Notes under the pieces: generated by a model
What the model was told of the DNA's origin: nothing
The model's database searches: none
Seen by the model: the letters and a program-made list of their open reading frames with translations, nothing else
Made by a program: the position numbers and the translations under genes
In this document: positions 1 to 12,730 of the stretch, one piece after another
Position numbering within the stretch: the stretch's first letter is position 1
How the letters are laid out: each line of letters opens with the position of its first letter
Assembly (NCBI GenBank): GCA_050949645.1
Contig: JBMNGC010000001.1
Coordinates: 2,976,001-3,040,000, forward strand
DNA from: RUG369 sp050949645
GTDB taxonomy: Bacteria; Planctomycetota; Planctomycetia; Pirellulales; Thermoguttaceae
Reading direction: 5' to 3'
Length of the DNA: 64,000 bases

Positions 1-1
1 C

Positions 2-1243
2 GACGCGTCCGACGTGTGCATCTACATGAGCGACAAGAATTACGAAACATGGGGCTTCCCCGAAAAATGGAACAAGAACTCCAAGCTGTCGATTCCTGAC
101 GGGTATCGTTACGACCTGCTCGACACGAAAATTCTTGTCGAACGCCTTGAATATAAGGACGGGCTCTTCGTCCTGCCCGGGGGCGCCGAATATCGACTCC
201 TCGTCCTTGATCCAGATTCCGACGCGCTGCCCGTCGCCGCGATGCGCAAGATTGCCGAGTTCGCCAACCTTGGCGCTCCGATTATTCTTGGCGAACGGCG
301 CCCGGCGAGAACCGTCGGACTGACAGGATGGCGCGACGCGGATTCCGAGGTCCGGAAACTCTCCGACGACCTTTGGACGCGCGAGCGCACGAACGTCGTC
401 CAAGACGCGACCGTCGCCGACGCGCTCGCAGACCTTGGCGTTCAACCTGAATTTGAAGGACCTTACCGATTTTCGAGACGCGTCGCCGGAGACGCGGATA
501 TCTACTTCCTCGCGGGGGAAGGGAAGAGCGAGTGCGTCTTCCGCGTCTCGGGCAAAAAAGCGTCCCTCTGGGACCCAATGACGGGCGACGTCGTTGCGGT
601 CGACTCCAAACCGACGGAGGATGGACGCGTCAGTCTCGCGCTCGAGCTCCCGAAGAACGGTTCGATTTTCGTCGTCTTTTCTAACGACGTCGACGTTGAA
701 CCCGCCGGCGACGCGACTTCTAGAGAACTCATGATGATGCTCGACGCGCCGTGGAATGTTGCGTTCGACACGAGATACGGAGGCCCCGAGGAAAAGATCT
801 TTGAAAAGCTGACCCTCTGGAACGAGAGCGACGAACCCGGCGTTAGATATTACTCAGGCGTCGCGACCTACACGACGGAATTCGAGCTTTCCGACGAACA
901 GGCGGCGCAGGCGCTGATCCTCACCCTCGGCGAAGTTCATGATATTGCCGACGTCAGGCTCAACGGCGAAGAGCTTGGCGTCGTCTGGACCGATCCGTGG
1001 GAGATTCCCCTCGGCGCCGCGGCGCGCGCGGGCAAGAACCGACTGGAGATCGACGTCGTCAACTGCTGGAGAAACCGCCTTATCGGCGACGCCGGGCTCG
1101 AGTCCGAGGAGCGTTATACGAAGACGAACGTCGTTCTCGAAAAGACGGCGGAAAAGACGCCTCCCTACCGCGGTTACGTCTCAACGGACGCGCTCCAACC
1201 GAGCGGTCTCCTCGGGCCCGTTGAAATAAGTCGCGAATTCTGA
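2..1243 (+). CDS. Glycoside hydrolase, GH106-type alpha-L-rhamnosidase (C-terminal part, 5' truncated)
   Basis: The reading frame is open to the left edge, so only the last ~413 residues are present; a GTG at 14 is probably internal. The order of motifs matches the C-terminal half of GH106 rhamnosidases: a DGYRYDLLDT stretch, a GGAEYRLLVLDPD beta strand followed by an ALPVAAMRKIAEFANLGAPI helix-strand, then a C-terminal jelly-roll carrying YYSGVATYTTEFEL and DVRLNGEELGVVWTDPWEI, the usual sugar-binding sandwich of GH2/GH106 enzymes. GH106 members release terminal rhamnose from plant polysaccharides such as rhamnogalacturonan. Signal peptide and catalytic domain lie outside the window, so activity cannot be judged. 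A second rhamnosidase-like gene lies at 50980. The family call is from motif memory and is good but not certain. Confidence 0.75.
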   Translation, partial: DASDVCIYMSDKNYETWGFPEKWNKNSKLSIPDGYRYDLLDTKILVERLEYKDGLFVLPGGAEYRLLVLDPDSDALPVAAMRKIAEFANLGAPIILGERRPARTVGLTGWRDADSEVRKLSDDLWTRERTNVVQDATVADALADLGVQPEFEGPYRFSRRVAGDADIYFLAGEGKSECVFRVSGKKASLWDPMTGDVVAVDSKPTEDGRVSLALELPKNGSIFVVFSNDVDVEPAGDATSRELMMMLDAPWNVAFDTRYGGPEEKIFEKLTLWNESDEPGVRYYSGVATYTTEFELSDEQAAQALILTLGEVHDIADVRLNGEELGVVWTDPWEIPLGAAARAGKNRLEIDVVNCWRNRLIGDAGLESEERYTKTNVVLEKTAEKTPPYRGYVSTDALQPSGLLGPVEISREF

Positions 1244-1387
1244 AGCGGCGTTGGCGAAGGAACTGGCGAAATCATGCCGCCGTCGTTATTGGAGAGGGTA
1301 AAAATGAGAGCCTAATAGTTGCGGCGCCAGTAAAAAAACTAGATGTGGCGCCCAGTGAGAAATTTTGCAGTTTTTTTAAAAAGACTG
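1244..1387. other. Gap between rhamnosidase gene and rRNA promoter
   Basis: No gene seen. The stretch becomes AT-rich towards 1380, just before the 23S promoter. No clear hairpin-plus-T-run terminator for the rhamnosidase gene was found. Confidence 0.5.
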
Positions 1388-1415
1388 TTGACTCTTAGGA
1401 AAGCTCTGTTAGAAT
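1388..1415 (+). promoter_or_regulatory. Promoter of the 23S-5S rRNA unit
   Basis: TTGACT at 1388-1393 and TAGAAT at 1410-1415 are separated by 16 bases, a good sigma-70-type match. An A/T-rich tract with T and A runs lies directly upstream (about 1369-1384), as expected for an UP element. Transcription would start near 1422, about 275 bases before the mature 23S. Confidence 0.75.
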
Positions 1416-1469
1416 TCCACCTGTCGCCTTTGGGCGGCCCCTGAATTCAGGCGACTGATTTCAGGACGT

Positions 1470-1507
1470 TCAGGCGCAAGCCTGACAGCTATTTTACAAT
1501 AAGGTAA
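1470..1507 (+). promoter_or_regulatory. boxB-like hairpin and boxA-like antitermination site, 23S leader
   Basis: TCAGGC (1470-1475) and GCCTGA (1480-1485) form a six-pair stem closed by a GCAA tetraloop. GCTATTTTACAAT (1488-1500) follows and matches the E. coli rrn boxA GCTCTTTAACAAT at 11 of 13 positions; AAGGTAA follows it. The same order, hairpin with GNRA loop then boxA, is found before the 16S gene (6279-6314). In E. coli, boxA recruits NusB/NusE to prevent premature termination of rRNA transcripts. That role here is inferred. Confidence 0.65.
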
Positions 1508-1696
1508 TGCAAGAGTGGCGTATTTATAACACACTATAATTTTGTCGATTGACGTACCGACGCGAGTCGGCGCGTTGATAGAGTTCAAAATAATAGAGCG
1601 ACAAGAATACTCAAATAAACGTTACATCTTCGGGCTTTTTTAAAAGTCTCGATAGCGACGATTTGTTATTAGCGTAGCGATATGCGAATAATGGAT

Positions 1697-4546
<2,850 letters not shown>

Positions 4547-4624
4547 ATCGATTATTCGGTATAGTTACGTTAACTCTTGCATTACATCTTTGTATTCTTG
4601 CGAGAGTTGAAGAGCTTTCGGGAG

Positions 4625-4737
4625 AACTTCCGGCGATCATATCCAGACGGAAACGCGCGTTCCCATCCCGAATACGAATGCTAAGCGTCTGGAGCCGATG
4701 ATAGTTGTGAAACCGCGAAAGTAGGTCTCGCCGGGTT
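4625..4737 (+). rRNA. rrf: 5S ribosomal RNA
   Basis: About 113 bases lying about 80 bases after the 23S. It has the conserved CCCATCCCGAA loop C region and the GCCGATGATAGT and GCGAAAGTAGG blocks. CCGGCGA at 4630-4636 pairs with TCGCCGG at 4728-4734 as helix I. It belongs to the same transcript as the 23S and is followed by a strong terminator. Confidence 0.92.
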
Positions 4738-4742
4738 ATTTA

Positions 4743-4773
4743 AAAACTCTCTCAGAAATGGGAGAGTTTTTTT
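4743..4773 (+). terminator. Terminator of the 23S-5S unit
   Basis: ACTCTC and GAGAGT arms around a short loop, flanked by A5 upstream and followed by a seven-T run. This ends the 23S-5S transcript before the 16S unit. Confidence 0.85.
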
Positions 4774-5074
4774 ATTTCTTGTACGAGCGTATTAAGTTTT
4801 CTCTTGCCTTGCGACTCGAACTAAAATTTCTGAAAAAATTAGAATTATTTTGAAAAACGTCTCTCTTTGGATACTCTCTATGGTAGCGGTCGCTGACGTA
4901 TGATCTGGATATTAAGAGACCTAATATTCAAAACAGTGGAAAAAATGTTGATACGATATGTGGGCGTCGCCATAATAATTAATAGCGGCTCTCTTTCTTA
5001 GCCATTGTAGTTTCTATGAAGCGAGAGCAGGAACTTATATTGAGGACGGAGTCATAGCATAATAAATCATATCA
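4774..5074. other. AT-rich gap after the 23S-5S terminator
   Basis: No RNA gene or convincing open frame was found. It presumably holds the promoter of the damaged gene at 5075, but no clear -35/-10 pair stands out. Confidence 0.4.
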
Positions 5075-6056
5075 ATGTTTAACGCAGCGTTTCCGAAACC
5101 TCGAAGTGGATTTATGCGGTTAGCGCTGCGTTGTCAGAGGTGGAATCATGTACGTAAAATACTCGACTCCCTGAAGCCGATGTTCTGGGGACTATCCTTC
5201 ATTGTGGTTATAACTGCCCTGATAGCATTTCCTCTGACCGAAACCGGTTGCGATACCTGTGCTCGCGTTGTTTTTTACTTGTTAGATTCACCAGGATACG
5301 AAGGGCACAGGATTCTCAGACAATTTGACGAGATGGTGGAGGACGGTCCTTATCCCTTAGCGGTTAAAAATGCGCAACAATTTGAGAAATGGGAAAAGAA
5401 AGCGGTAGAATGGCAGAAAAAATACGACGCCAAGTGGACAGAAAAGGCCGCTAAGGGGGAAAAGCCGAGCGAAAGCGGGGCCGCTGCACAAAAGATACGC
5501 GAGTATACGGCTATACTTATCCCTCTCGCTATATGCTAGCTTACGATCTCTCTGGCGATTACGACAAGGCGCTTGAGTGGGCGAAAAAACGTGAGGAGAT
5601 CCCTCGGCCGCCAGCAGGGAAAATAAATTGCAGTATACGCCGAGTCAGTATGAGTTTGCCGCCGTAGCGCGTCTCCACTATAAAGCTGGCGATAAGAAGC
5701 AGGCTTTTTTGGATTACGTCGACCTCTACAATAACCGTTTTAAGGGAGGGAGGATATTCCGCGGTGATCAAGATACCCCAGATATTCCCGACTTTCTAGA
5801 CGGTAAGCATTTTGTACTGACGCTTCATGAGGGCGACAAGCCGATCGGTTACCAATATTACCAAGAGACTTCCTGCTTTGATTATCTCGGTTTCCTTGCG
5901 TTCATGAACGCGGAATATGAAAAGCTCGGCGAACCCGCCGAATATGAAGCGGCGATGACTTATTATCGTGCGTTAGAAAACGAAGCTACTTTTGAGGCTT
6001 TTTTGCCGATGCTCTCGATCGACGAGGAAGATCCTCGCTTCTTTCGTGTTCCATAA
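5075..6056 (+). pseudogene. Membrane-anchored TPR-like protein gene broken by two frameshifts
   Basis: Three consecutive pieces in three frames read as one protein. The first (5075 to about 5520) has an N-terminal membrane segment, MFWGLSFIVVITALIAF, and a charged helical region ending near KIREYTA. The second (about 5515-5600) continues as YMLAYDLSGDYDKALEWAKK. The third (about 5600-6056) continues as QYTPSQYEFAAVARLHYKAG and ends at 6056. Each frame change fits the loss of one base. The GDYDKALEWA and AGDKKQAFLDY stretches look like tetratricopeptide helices. The family is not recognised. It lies between the 23S-5S and 16S units. Either the gene is decaying or the sequence has two indel errors; the sequence alone cannot decide. 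The start codon is uncertain. Confidence 0.7.
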
Positions 6057-6202
6057 ATGTGTGATTGTATGTGAACGATTATCCAACGTTTAGGATTCAT
6101 TTTCCAGGGGGTATAGGGACTAATTGGTAGCCATGCGCGCGTCATTCTCCCTCGGTATAGAGATCTTAGAAATAAAAAGTCAGAAAATTTTTAAAATTTC
6201 GC

Positions 6203-6230
6203 TTGACGTGTTTTTGAGACATGATATACT
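6203..6230 (+). promoter_or_regulatory. Promoter of the 16S rRNA unit
   Basis: TTGACG at 6203-6208 and TATACT at 6225-6230 with a 16-base spacer, the same geometry as the 23S promoter. An A/T-rich tract (6172-6200) upstream could act as an UP element. The 16S therefore has its own promoter and does not depend on the 23S transcript. Confidence 0.75.
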
Positions 6231-6248
6231 CTTAACTGCCTTCGGGGA

Positions 6249-6314
6249 CAGCTGACGCAAATCAGCTGCGACGAAGCGGGCGCGCGAGCGCCACGATATT
6301 TGACAATCAGGTAA
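6249..6314 (+). promoter_or_regulatory. Leader hairpins and boxA-like site, 16S leader
   Basis: CAGCTGA/TCAGCTG (6249-6268) forms a first hairpin. GGCGC (6279-6283) and GCGCC (6288-6292) form a second stem with a GCGA tetraloop, and ATATTTGACAATCAGGTAA (6296-6314) follows as a boxA-like element. Spacing and order copy the 23S leader at 1470-1507, where the shared core is ATTT(T/G)ACAAT(A/C)AGGTAA. The repetition in two unlinked units argues for function, most simply Nus-factor antitermination. Confidence 0.6.
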
Positions 6315-6475
6315 AGTACAAATCATACAGTGTGAGAAACCAACCGTCGGGAGATTTATCTTCCGACCTTTGATAAAGCCAAAATAAACGATTCAAAGAA
6401 TTGTCTTTCTCTTTGACCGGAGAGAGACCCAAGATCGAACGAAACTTCTTTTATAGAAGATTCAGAATATTAAAA

Positions 6476-8014
<1,539 letters not shown>

Positions 8015-8101
8015 ATTAGAAACTCGGATCTTATCGGTCCGTTTTAGAAGGAGTCGTGATTTTGGCTCTCCCTGTATGATTTTGCTTTACTTTGATATAT
8101 A

Positions 8102-8131
8102 AGCCTCAGTCTTCGGACTGAGGCTTTTTTA
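8102..8131 (+). terminator. Terminator of the 16S unit
   Basis: AGCCTCAGTC and GACTGAGGCT form a perfect ten-pair stem with a TTCG tetraloop, followed by a T run. It lies about 95 bases after the mature 16S 3' end. Confidence 0.92.
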
Positions 8132-8333
8132 TTTCTTGACAGACGTTTTGTTACCGCACCTTTTCCGTCTCTCTCTCACGGGCGTCGGTCTTAGAGAACT
8201 TTGCGGCTGGAACTCAGTCGCGTTTTAACAATGAAAAAACCGCTGTTGGAGAACAGCGCCTTATCTTTTCCAGACTTCCAATCTTCTCCATAATCTATCA
8301 TTCAACTCTGATTTCGTTCTGAAAATCAAAAAA
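8132..8333. other. Gap between 16S terminator and pseudopilin array
   Basis: No gene or RNA recognised. The segment is AT-rich towards 8334. Confidence 0.4.
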
Positions 8334-8351
8334 AATATTGGTACCAATATT
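8334..8351. promoter_or_regulatory. Perfect 18-bp palindrome upstream of pseudopilin gene 1 (candidate operator)
   Basis: AATATTGGTACCAATATT is a perfect 9+9 inverted repeat ending 7 bases upstream of the proposed -35 of the first DUF1559 gene. Its position suits an activator or repressor dimer. The regulator is unknown. Confidence 0.45.
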
Positions 8352-8358
8352 ATGATTC

Positions 8359-8387
8359 TTGCTATTAATAAACCGTGAGTCTACAAT
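8359..8387 (+). promoter_or_regulatory. Promoter of pseudopilin gene 1
   Basis: TTGCTA (8359-8364), a 17-base spacer and TACAAT (8382-8387). The next two pseudopilin genes have the same geometry (TTGTTA-17-TACAAT and TTGACA-17-CACAAT), which strengthens the call. The transcript would have a leader of about 150 bases ending in a CGAAGATTGA stretch also seen before genes 2 and 3. Confidence 0.55.
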
Positions 8388-8544
8388 TCAGTTAGAGTGA
8401 GTTTGGGGTGCGTTTTGCGAAGCGCAGCCTTGTATTTGTATTCGAGGTCCTCTTTTAAGGGGCGCAACGAATGACGCTCGTTTTGAAACGCGCGTCGATC
8501 GACTCGAAACATAAAATCAACTCGAAGATTGAGAGGTATTTTCT

Positions 8545-9705
8545 ATGGGACATTCTAAGAAGGGCTTTACGCTCGTCGAGCTTCTCGTCGTCATCGCTAT
8601 TATTGGTATTTTGGTTGGGTTGCTGCTGCCCGCGGTCCAGGCGGCGCGCGAGGCGGCGCGCCGTATGCAGTGCTCGAACAATCTTAAACAGCTCGGACTT
8701 GCGATTCATAACTTCGTGGACGCCAACGGACGTTTGCCGAACCAGTGTCACGACGATTACTGGGTCAAAGGGTTCTGTAAGAGCGGCACGAAGGACCGTA
8801 TCGACGTCGTCGACACTTATTCCGTCATGTCGCTGTTACTTCCTTTCATCGAACAGAACGCACTGATGGATACCATCGTTGGTTACTGCCGTACGGCGGC
8901 GAATCGCCAGCCTTACGTCTGGGAGGATATTCCTCTTTCCTGGGCCGGCGGCACGATGGCGGACGGTAGTCCGAACCCGTTCACAACGGTTGTTTCCAGC
9001 TATATCTGTCCTTCCGATGTGAAGAACCAGACTTTGACGTTCGGATCGACGTACAGCGGATGCAGCAACTATGGATGCAACCGCGGCGACTTCATGATCG
9101 GCAACGACTGGGACGAGAATCGCAACAGGCGCGGAGTCTTCTTCTGCGGCCAAAAGGGCGGTCGTATGCTCCTGGAAGGCGTTACCGACGGTACTTCGAA
9201 CACGCTTCTTTTCGCTGAAATCAACGTTTCGAATAGCGCCGGCGGCGACGTCATGTACAAGTCGACGGTCGTTGGCGCGAATATTCACGGTCAGCCGTCC
9301 TCCGCCTGCCTGACCCAGCGCGGTGAAAAGGGGATGGTCAACAACGTCGGCGATACGTGGCCGATTAAGGGACGTCGTTGGGCTGACGCTCGCGCGGCGT
9401 ACACGAACTTCCACGCCGCGGTTCCGCCCAACAGTCCGAGTTGCTACGGCGCGAACTATGGTCGCAACGAAGGTCATACCTGCATGTGCGTTTCCGCGTC
9501 TTCGAACCACAGCGGCGGCGTCAACGCCAGTATGGTCGACGGCTCCGTTCGTTTCATCTCTGAAACGATCGATTGCGGCGATACCATCCACGTTCTTGGT
9601 TATCCGCAGTGGGAAGGCGAAGGTCACCAGTGGATCGGTCCTTCGACGCAGGGCGTCTGGGGCTGTATGGCGACTCCGGCCGGCGGCGAGACGGTCGCGC
9701 TCTAA
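8545..9705 (+). CDS. DUF1559 pseudopilin-like protein 1
   Basis: 386 aa. It starts with a type IV prepilin signal: a short basic leader, then GFTLVELLVVIAIIGILVG, with the conserved Glu five residues after the cleavage site. The hydrophobic helix runs into PAVQAAREAARRMQCSNNLKQ, the hallmark of the DUF1559 (SBP_bac_10) family of planctomycetes. Near the C-terminus, SNHSGGVNASMVDGSVRF contains the H-X9-DG motif. Such proteins are thought to be processed by a prepilin peptidase and to form cell-surface or secretion pseudopili, but no precise role is established. The ATG at 8545 has GAGAGG about 10 bases upstream. It is the first of four paralogues in tandem on the same strand. Confidence 0.9.
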   Translation: MGHSKKGFTLVELLVVIAIIGILVGLLLPAVQAAREAARRMQCSNNLKQLGLAIHNFVDANGRLPNQCHDDYWVKGFCKSGTKDRIDVVDTYSVMSLLLPFIEQNALMDTIVGYCRTAANRQPYVWEDIPLSWAGGTMADGSPNPFTTVVSSYICPSDVKNQTLTFGSTYSGCSNYGCNRGDFMIGNDWDENRNRRGVFFCGQKGGRMLLEGVTDGTSNTLLFAEINVSNSAGGDVMYKSTVVGANIHGQPSSACLTQRGEKGMVNNVGDTWPIKGRRWADARAAYTNFHAAVPPNSPSCYGANYGRNEGHTCMCVSASSNHSGGVNASMVDGSVRFISETIDCGDTIHVLGYPQWEGEGHQWIGPSTQGVWGCMATPAGGETVAL

Positions 9706-9744
9706 TTCTTGAACCGGCATCTGCGTTTCAATGACGTCTGGCCT

Positions 9745-9786
9745 AAGGACGCGGTCGTTTCTTTGATAGGACGTCCGCGTCCTTTC
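9745..9786 (+). terminator. Stem-loop after pseudopilin gene 1
   Basis: AAGGACGCGG (9745-9754) pairs perfectly with CCGCGTCCTT (9775-9784), with a 20-base loop and only a short T run. A related hairpin follows pseudopilin gene 2. It is likely a terminator or 3'-end stabiliser. Confidence 0.6.
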
Positions 9787-9834
9787 AGTATGGAATCTAG
9801 CTAGATAAAATTTTCTGGAATAATCTCAAAATTC

Positions 9835-9863
9835 TTGTTAATCAAATTCAGCGGGTTTACAAT
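9835..9863 (+). promoter_or_regulatory. Promoter of pseudopilin gene 2
   Basis: TTGTTA (9835-9840), 17 bases, TACAAT (9858-9863). Same design as the promoter of gene 1, and again about 150 bases ahead of the start codon. Confidence 0.55.
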
Positions 9864-10017
9864 GAGCATATCATGACGAGAGCAACGCTTCATGAAGGAG
9901 CGCTTTTGCTTTTGTGCGAGAACGCTAGTTCAGGCGTTGCAACGAATTAGATTCGTTTGAAGACGCGCGGCAGTCAATTCGCAACGGCAGCTCGACGCGA
10001 AGATTGAGGGGGTTTTC

Positions 10018-11178
10018 ATGAAATATTCCAAGAAAGGCTTTACGCGCGTCGAGCTTATCGTTGTCGTCCTGATCGCCGTCGTCTTGAGTGCGCTCCTGCT
10101 CCCCAGCATTTCGAGGTCGCGCGAGGCCGCGCGTCGCATGCAGTGCACGAACAATCTCAAGCAGCTCGGGTTAGCCGTTCATAGTTTCTCAGACGCCAAC
10201 CGTCGTTTCCCCAATCAGGGCCACGATGAACTTTGGGTCAAGGAGTTTCTCAAGAGCGGCTCCGAGGAACCTCTCGACGGCGTTGACGTCTACTCTGTCC
10301 AAACGCTATTGCTTCCCTATCTCGAGCAGATCGCGTTGATGAATTCGATCGTGGGTTACTGCCGCAAGGCGTCGGAACTCGAGTCTTACAGCTTGGACGA
10401 GCGCTCGATTCCCCTGCCTTGGGACGACGCCACGATGAACGACGACGCGCCTAGCCCGTTCACGATGGTCGTTCCTTCCTTCGTTTGTCCCTCCGACGTG
10501 AACCAGAGTTTGTGGTACAAGCCGGGCCAGCTTGCATGTTGCAACTACGGTTGCAGCCGCGGCGACTCCATGATTGGCGACGACTGGGAGGAAAACCGCA
10601 ACAAGCGCGGCGTTTTCTTCGACGGTCGGTTTGGTCAAATGACCCTTGGCGACGTCAAGGACGGTACTTCGAACACGCTTCTTTTTGCCGAGATTAACAC
10701 GTCAAGGTTTTCTGGGCACGACTACGAATATAGGACGACGGTCGCCGGCGCGAACATTCACGGTCAACCTGTTTCCGCGTGTCTTGCTCAGCGCGGAGTC
10801 TATGGGATGGCCAACAATATTGACGACACATGGCCGATCAAGGGGCGTCGTTGGGCAGACAGCCGCGCGACGTACACGAACTTCCACGCCGTCGTTCCCC
10901 CTAACGGCCCGAGCTGCTACGACGCGAACTATGGACGCAACGAAAGACATGCCTGTTTCTGCGTAACCGCTTCTTCAAACCACTTCGGCGGCGCCAACGT
11001 CCTTTTGGTCGACGGTTCCACTCGGTTCATTTCCGAGACGATCGACTGCGGCGACGTGAACCATGTCCTCGGGTACCCGGAGTGGGAAGGCTATGGTTAC
11101 CAATGGGACGGCGCGTCGACGCAGGGCGTCTGGGGCGCGTTAGCGACGCCAGCCGGAAGGGAGAAGAACGTTCTCTGA
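10018..11178 (+). CDS. DUF1559 pseudopilin-like protein 2 (divergent N-terminal signal)
   Basis: 386 aa, same length and layout as paralogue 1, including SNHFGGANVLLVDGSTRF with the H-X9-DG motif and a GVWGALATPAG C-terminus. The prepilin region has drifted: GFTRVELIVVVLIAVVLSALLLPS replaces the strict GFTLVELLVVIAIIG consensus, with an Arg two residues before Glu5. The glycine cleavage site and Glu are kept, so processing by the prepilin peptidase remains plausible. The mature part lost the AVQAAREAARR-type helix start (SISRSREAARR here). It is the most divergent of the four copies. ATG at 10018 follows TTGAGGGGG. Confidence 0.88.
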   Translation: MKYSKKGFTRVELIVVVLIAVVLSALLLPSISRSREAARRMQCTNNLKQLGLAVHSFSDANRRFPNQGHDELWVKEFLKSGSEEPLDGVDVYSVQTLLLPYLEQIALMNSIVGYCRKASELESYSLDERSIPLPWDDATMNDDAPSPFTMVVPSFVCPSDVNQSLWYKPGQLACCNYGCSRGDSMIGDDWEENRNKRGVFFDGRFGQMTLGDVKDGTSNTLLFAEINTSRFSGHDYEYRTTVAGANIHGQPVSACLAQRGVYGMANNIDDTWPIKGRRWADSRATYTNFHAVVPPNGPSCYDANYGRNERHACFCVTASSNHFGGANVLLVDGSTRFISETIDCGDVNHVLGYPEWEGYGYQWDGASTQGVWGALATPAGREKNVL

Positions 11179-11221
11179 TTCTCAAACCGGCGCGCAAGCG
11201 CTCGACGTCGTCCGACTAAAT

Positions 11222-11264
11222 AAGGACGCGGTCGTTTCTCTAACGAGAGCGATCGCGTCCTTTT
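11222..11264 (+). terminator. Terminator after pseudopilin gene 2
   Basis: AAGGACGCGGTCG (11222-11234) pairs with CGATCGCGTCCTT (11250-11262) with one G-T wobble, followed by TT. It is homologous to the hairpin after gene 1. Confidence 0.7.
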
Positions 11265-11316
11265 ACTTTAGAACTCAGCGACGCGTTCAGCGAAGATGAT
11301 TTCGCCGAAATTCTGT

Positions 11317-11349
11317 AAAATGTACAGAGGAACTTATACAAAATGTACA
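11317..11349. promoter_or_regulatory. Two AAAATGTACA direct repeats upstream of pseudopilin gene 3
   Basis: Identical AAAATGTACA units occur at 11317-11326 and 11340-11349, 23 bases apart start to start, each containing the palindrome TGTACA. The second ends 6 bases before the -35. Spacing of about two helical turns suits a regulator bound to one face. Regulator unknown. Confidence 0.4.
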
Positions 11350-11355
11350 AAAGTC

Positions 11356-11384
11356 TTGACAAAGAAAATCCAAGAGTTCACAAT
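11356..11384 (+). promoter_or_regulatory. Promoter of pseudopilin gene 3
   Basis: Consensus -35 TTGACA (11356-11361), 17-base spacer and CACAAT (11379-11384), aligned with the promoters of genes 1 and 2. A TATAAT at 11390 and its copy at 11413 lie just downstream and could provide alternative -10 elements. Confidence 0.6.
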
Positions 11385-11429
11385 TAGGGTATAATGAGAT
11401 GGGCTGTTAGGGTATAATGAGATGGGCTG
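11384..11429 (+). repeat. Exact 23-bp tandem duplication containing TATAAT
   Basis: The unit at 11384-11406, which includes TATAATGAGATGGGCTG, is repeated exactly at 11407-11429. It lies at or just after the promoter of gene 3, so it alters either -10 choice or the start of the leader. Exact identity suggests a recent slippage duplication. Confidence 0.9.
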
Positions 11430-11561
11430 TGCCATGTAAAGCGCAGTTTTGCATTTTATTGAGACGCTGTTTTAAGCGTCTCGTCAGATTACGCTCGTTT
11501 AGAAGCGCGCGACGATCGGCTCAGACGAGCCGTTCAACGCGAAGATTGAAAGGATTTTTCG

Positions 11562-12719
11562 ATGCAACCTTCTAAAAAGGGCTTTACGCTCGTCGAGCTT
11601 CTTGTCGTCATAGCGATCATCGGTATTTTGATCGGACTCCTTCTTCCAGCTGTTCAGGCGGCGCGCGAGGCGGCGCGGCGCATGCAGTGCTCGAATAACC
11701 TCAAGCAACTTGGACTGGCGATCCACAACTTTGTGGACGCCAACAAGCGTCTGCCTAACCATGGACACGACGATTATTGGGTTAAGGGGTTCTGCAGGAA
11801 CGGCACCAAGGAACGTATCGACGGGGTCGACGTTTACTCAGTCCAAACGTTGTTGCTTCCCTTTGTCGAACAAACCGCGCTGATGGATCAAATCGTCGGT
11901 TACTGCCGTACGGCGTCGAACCTCCAACCCTATGAATGGATCGAACATTCGATTCCGCTCCCTTGGGATGGAAGCGATATGAACGACGGCGCTCGTAACC
12001 CGTTCACGATGGTGGTTCCCGGTTACGTTTGTCCTTCCGACGGCAACCAGTCTTCGACGGCCTCGATGGGAGGCATTAAGGGCGGTAACTACGGGGTCAG
12101 CCGCGGCGACTTCATGATCGGCCACGACTGGGGCGAGAACCGCAACAGGCGCGGCGTCTTCTTCGACGGCCGGTTTGGACGTATGACCCTCGGCGGTATC
12201 ACCGACGGCACTTCGAACACGCTCCTTTTCGCTGAGATCAACTCTTCGAAACCTTCCGGGGGCGACTATATGATTAAGACGACGCTCGTCGGCGCGAACA
12301 TCCATGGTCAGCCTGTTTCCGCTTGTCTGGCGCAGCGCGGCGAAGATGGGATGGTCAACAATACTGGCGACACTTGGGCTATCAAGGGACGTCGTTGGTC
12401 CGACAACCGCGCGGCCTACTCGAGCTTCAACGCGGCCGTTCCGCCTAATAGCCCGAGCTGCTTCCGTGAAGGCTACCGTTCCGAATGGAACTCCTGCATG
12501 TGCGTTTCCGCGTCTTCGAACCACAGCGGCGGCGCGAACGCCGCGATGGTCGACGGTTCCGTTCGTTTCGTCTCGGAGACGATCGATTGCGGCGATACGA
12601 TCCACGTCCTCGGTTACCCGAAATGGGAAGGTGAAGGGCACCAGTGGGTTGGTCCTTCGACGCAGGGCGTCTGGGGCTCGATGGCGACTCCGTCCGGCGG
12701 CGAGACGATCGCTCTCTGA
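11562..12719 (+). CDS. DUF1559 pseudopilin-like protein 3
   Basis: 385 aa. Canonical prepilin signal GFTLVELLVVIAIIGILIG, then the DUF1559 helix with AAREAARRMQCSNN, a globular C-terminal part and the H-X9-DG motif in SNHSGGANAAMVDGSVRF. It is very close to paralogue 4 across the whole length, sharing the PFTMVVPGYVCPSDGNQS-type region. Genes 3 and 4 each head a two-gene module with a small lipoprotein gene, separated by paired hairpins. ATG at 11562 follows TTGAAAGGA. Role at the cell surface is inferred from the family. Confidence 0.9.
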   Translation: MQPSKKGFTLVELLVVIAIIGILIGLLLPAVQAAREAARRMQCSNNLKQLGLAIHNFVDANKRLPNHGHDDYWVKGFCRNGTKERIDGVDVYSVQTLLLPFVEQTALMDQIVGYCRTASNLQPYEWIEHSIPLPWDGSDMNDGARNPFTMVVPGYVCPSDGNQSSTASMGGIKGGNYGVSRGDFMIGHDWGENRNRRGVFFDGRFGRMTLGGITDGTSNTLLFAEINSSKPSGGDYMIKTTLVGANIHGQPVSACLAQRGEDGMVNNTGDTWAIKGRRWSDNRAAYSSFNAAVPPNSPSCFREGYRSEWNSCMCVSASSNHSGGANAAMVDGSVRFVSETIDCGDTIHVLGYPKWEGEGHQWVGPSTQGVWGSMATPSGGETIAL

Positions 12720-12730
12720 TCGTTATTCTG

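Noticed and set aside
8836..9720. Long minus-strand frames opposite the DUF1559 genes (also 11838-12641 and 13829-14914)
   Set aside because: They are reverse-strand shadows of GC-rich coding sequence, repeated in each paralogue; the plus-strand proteins carry clear family motifs.
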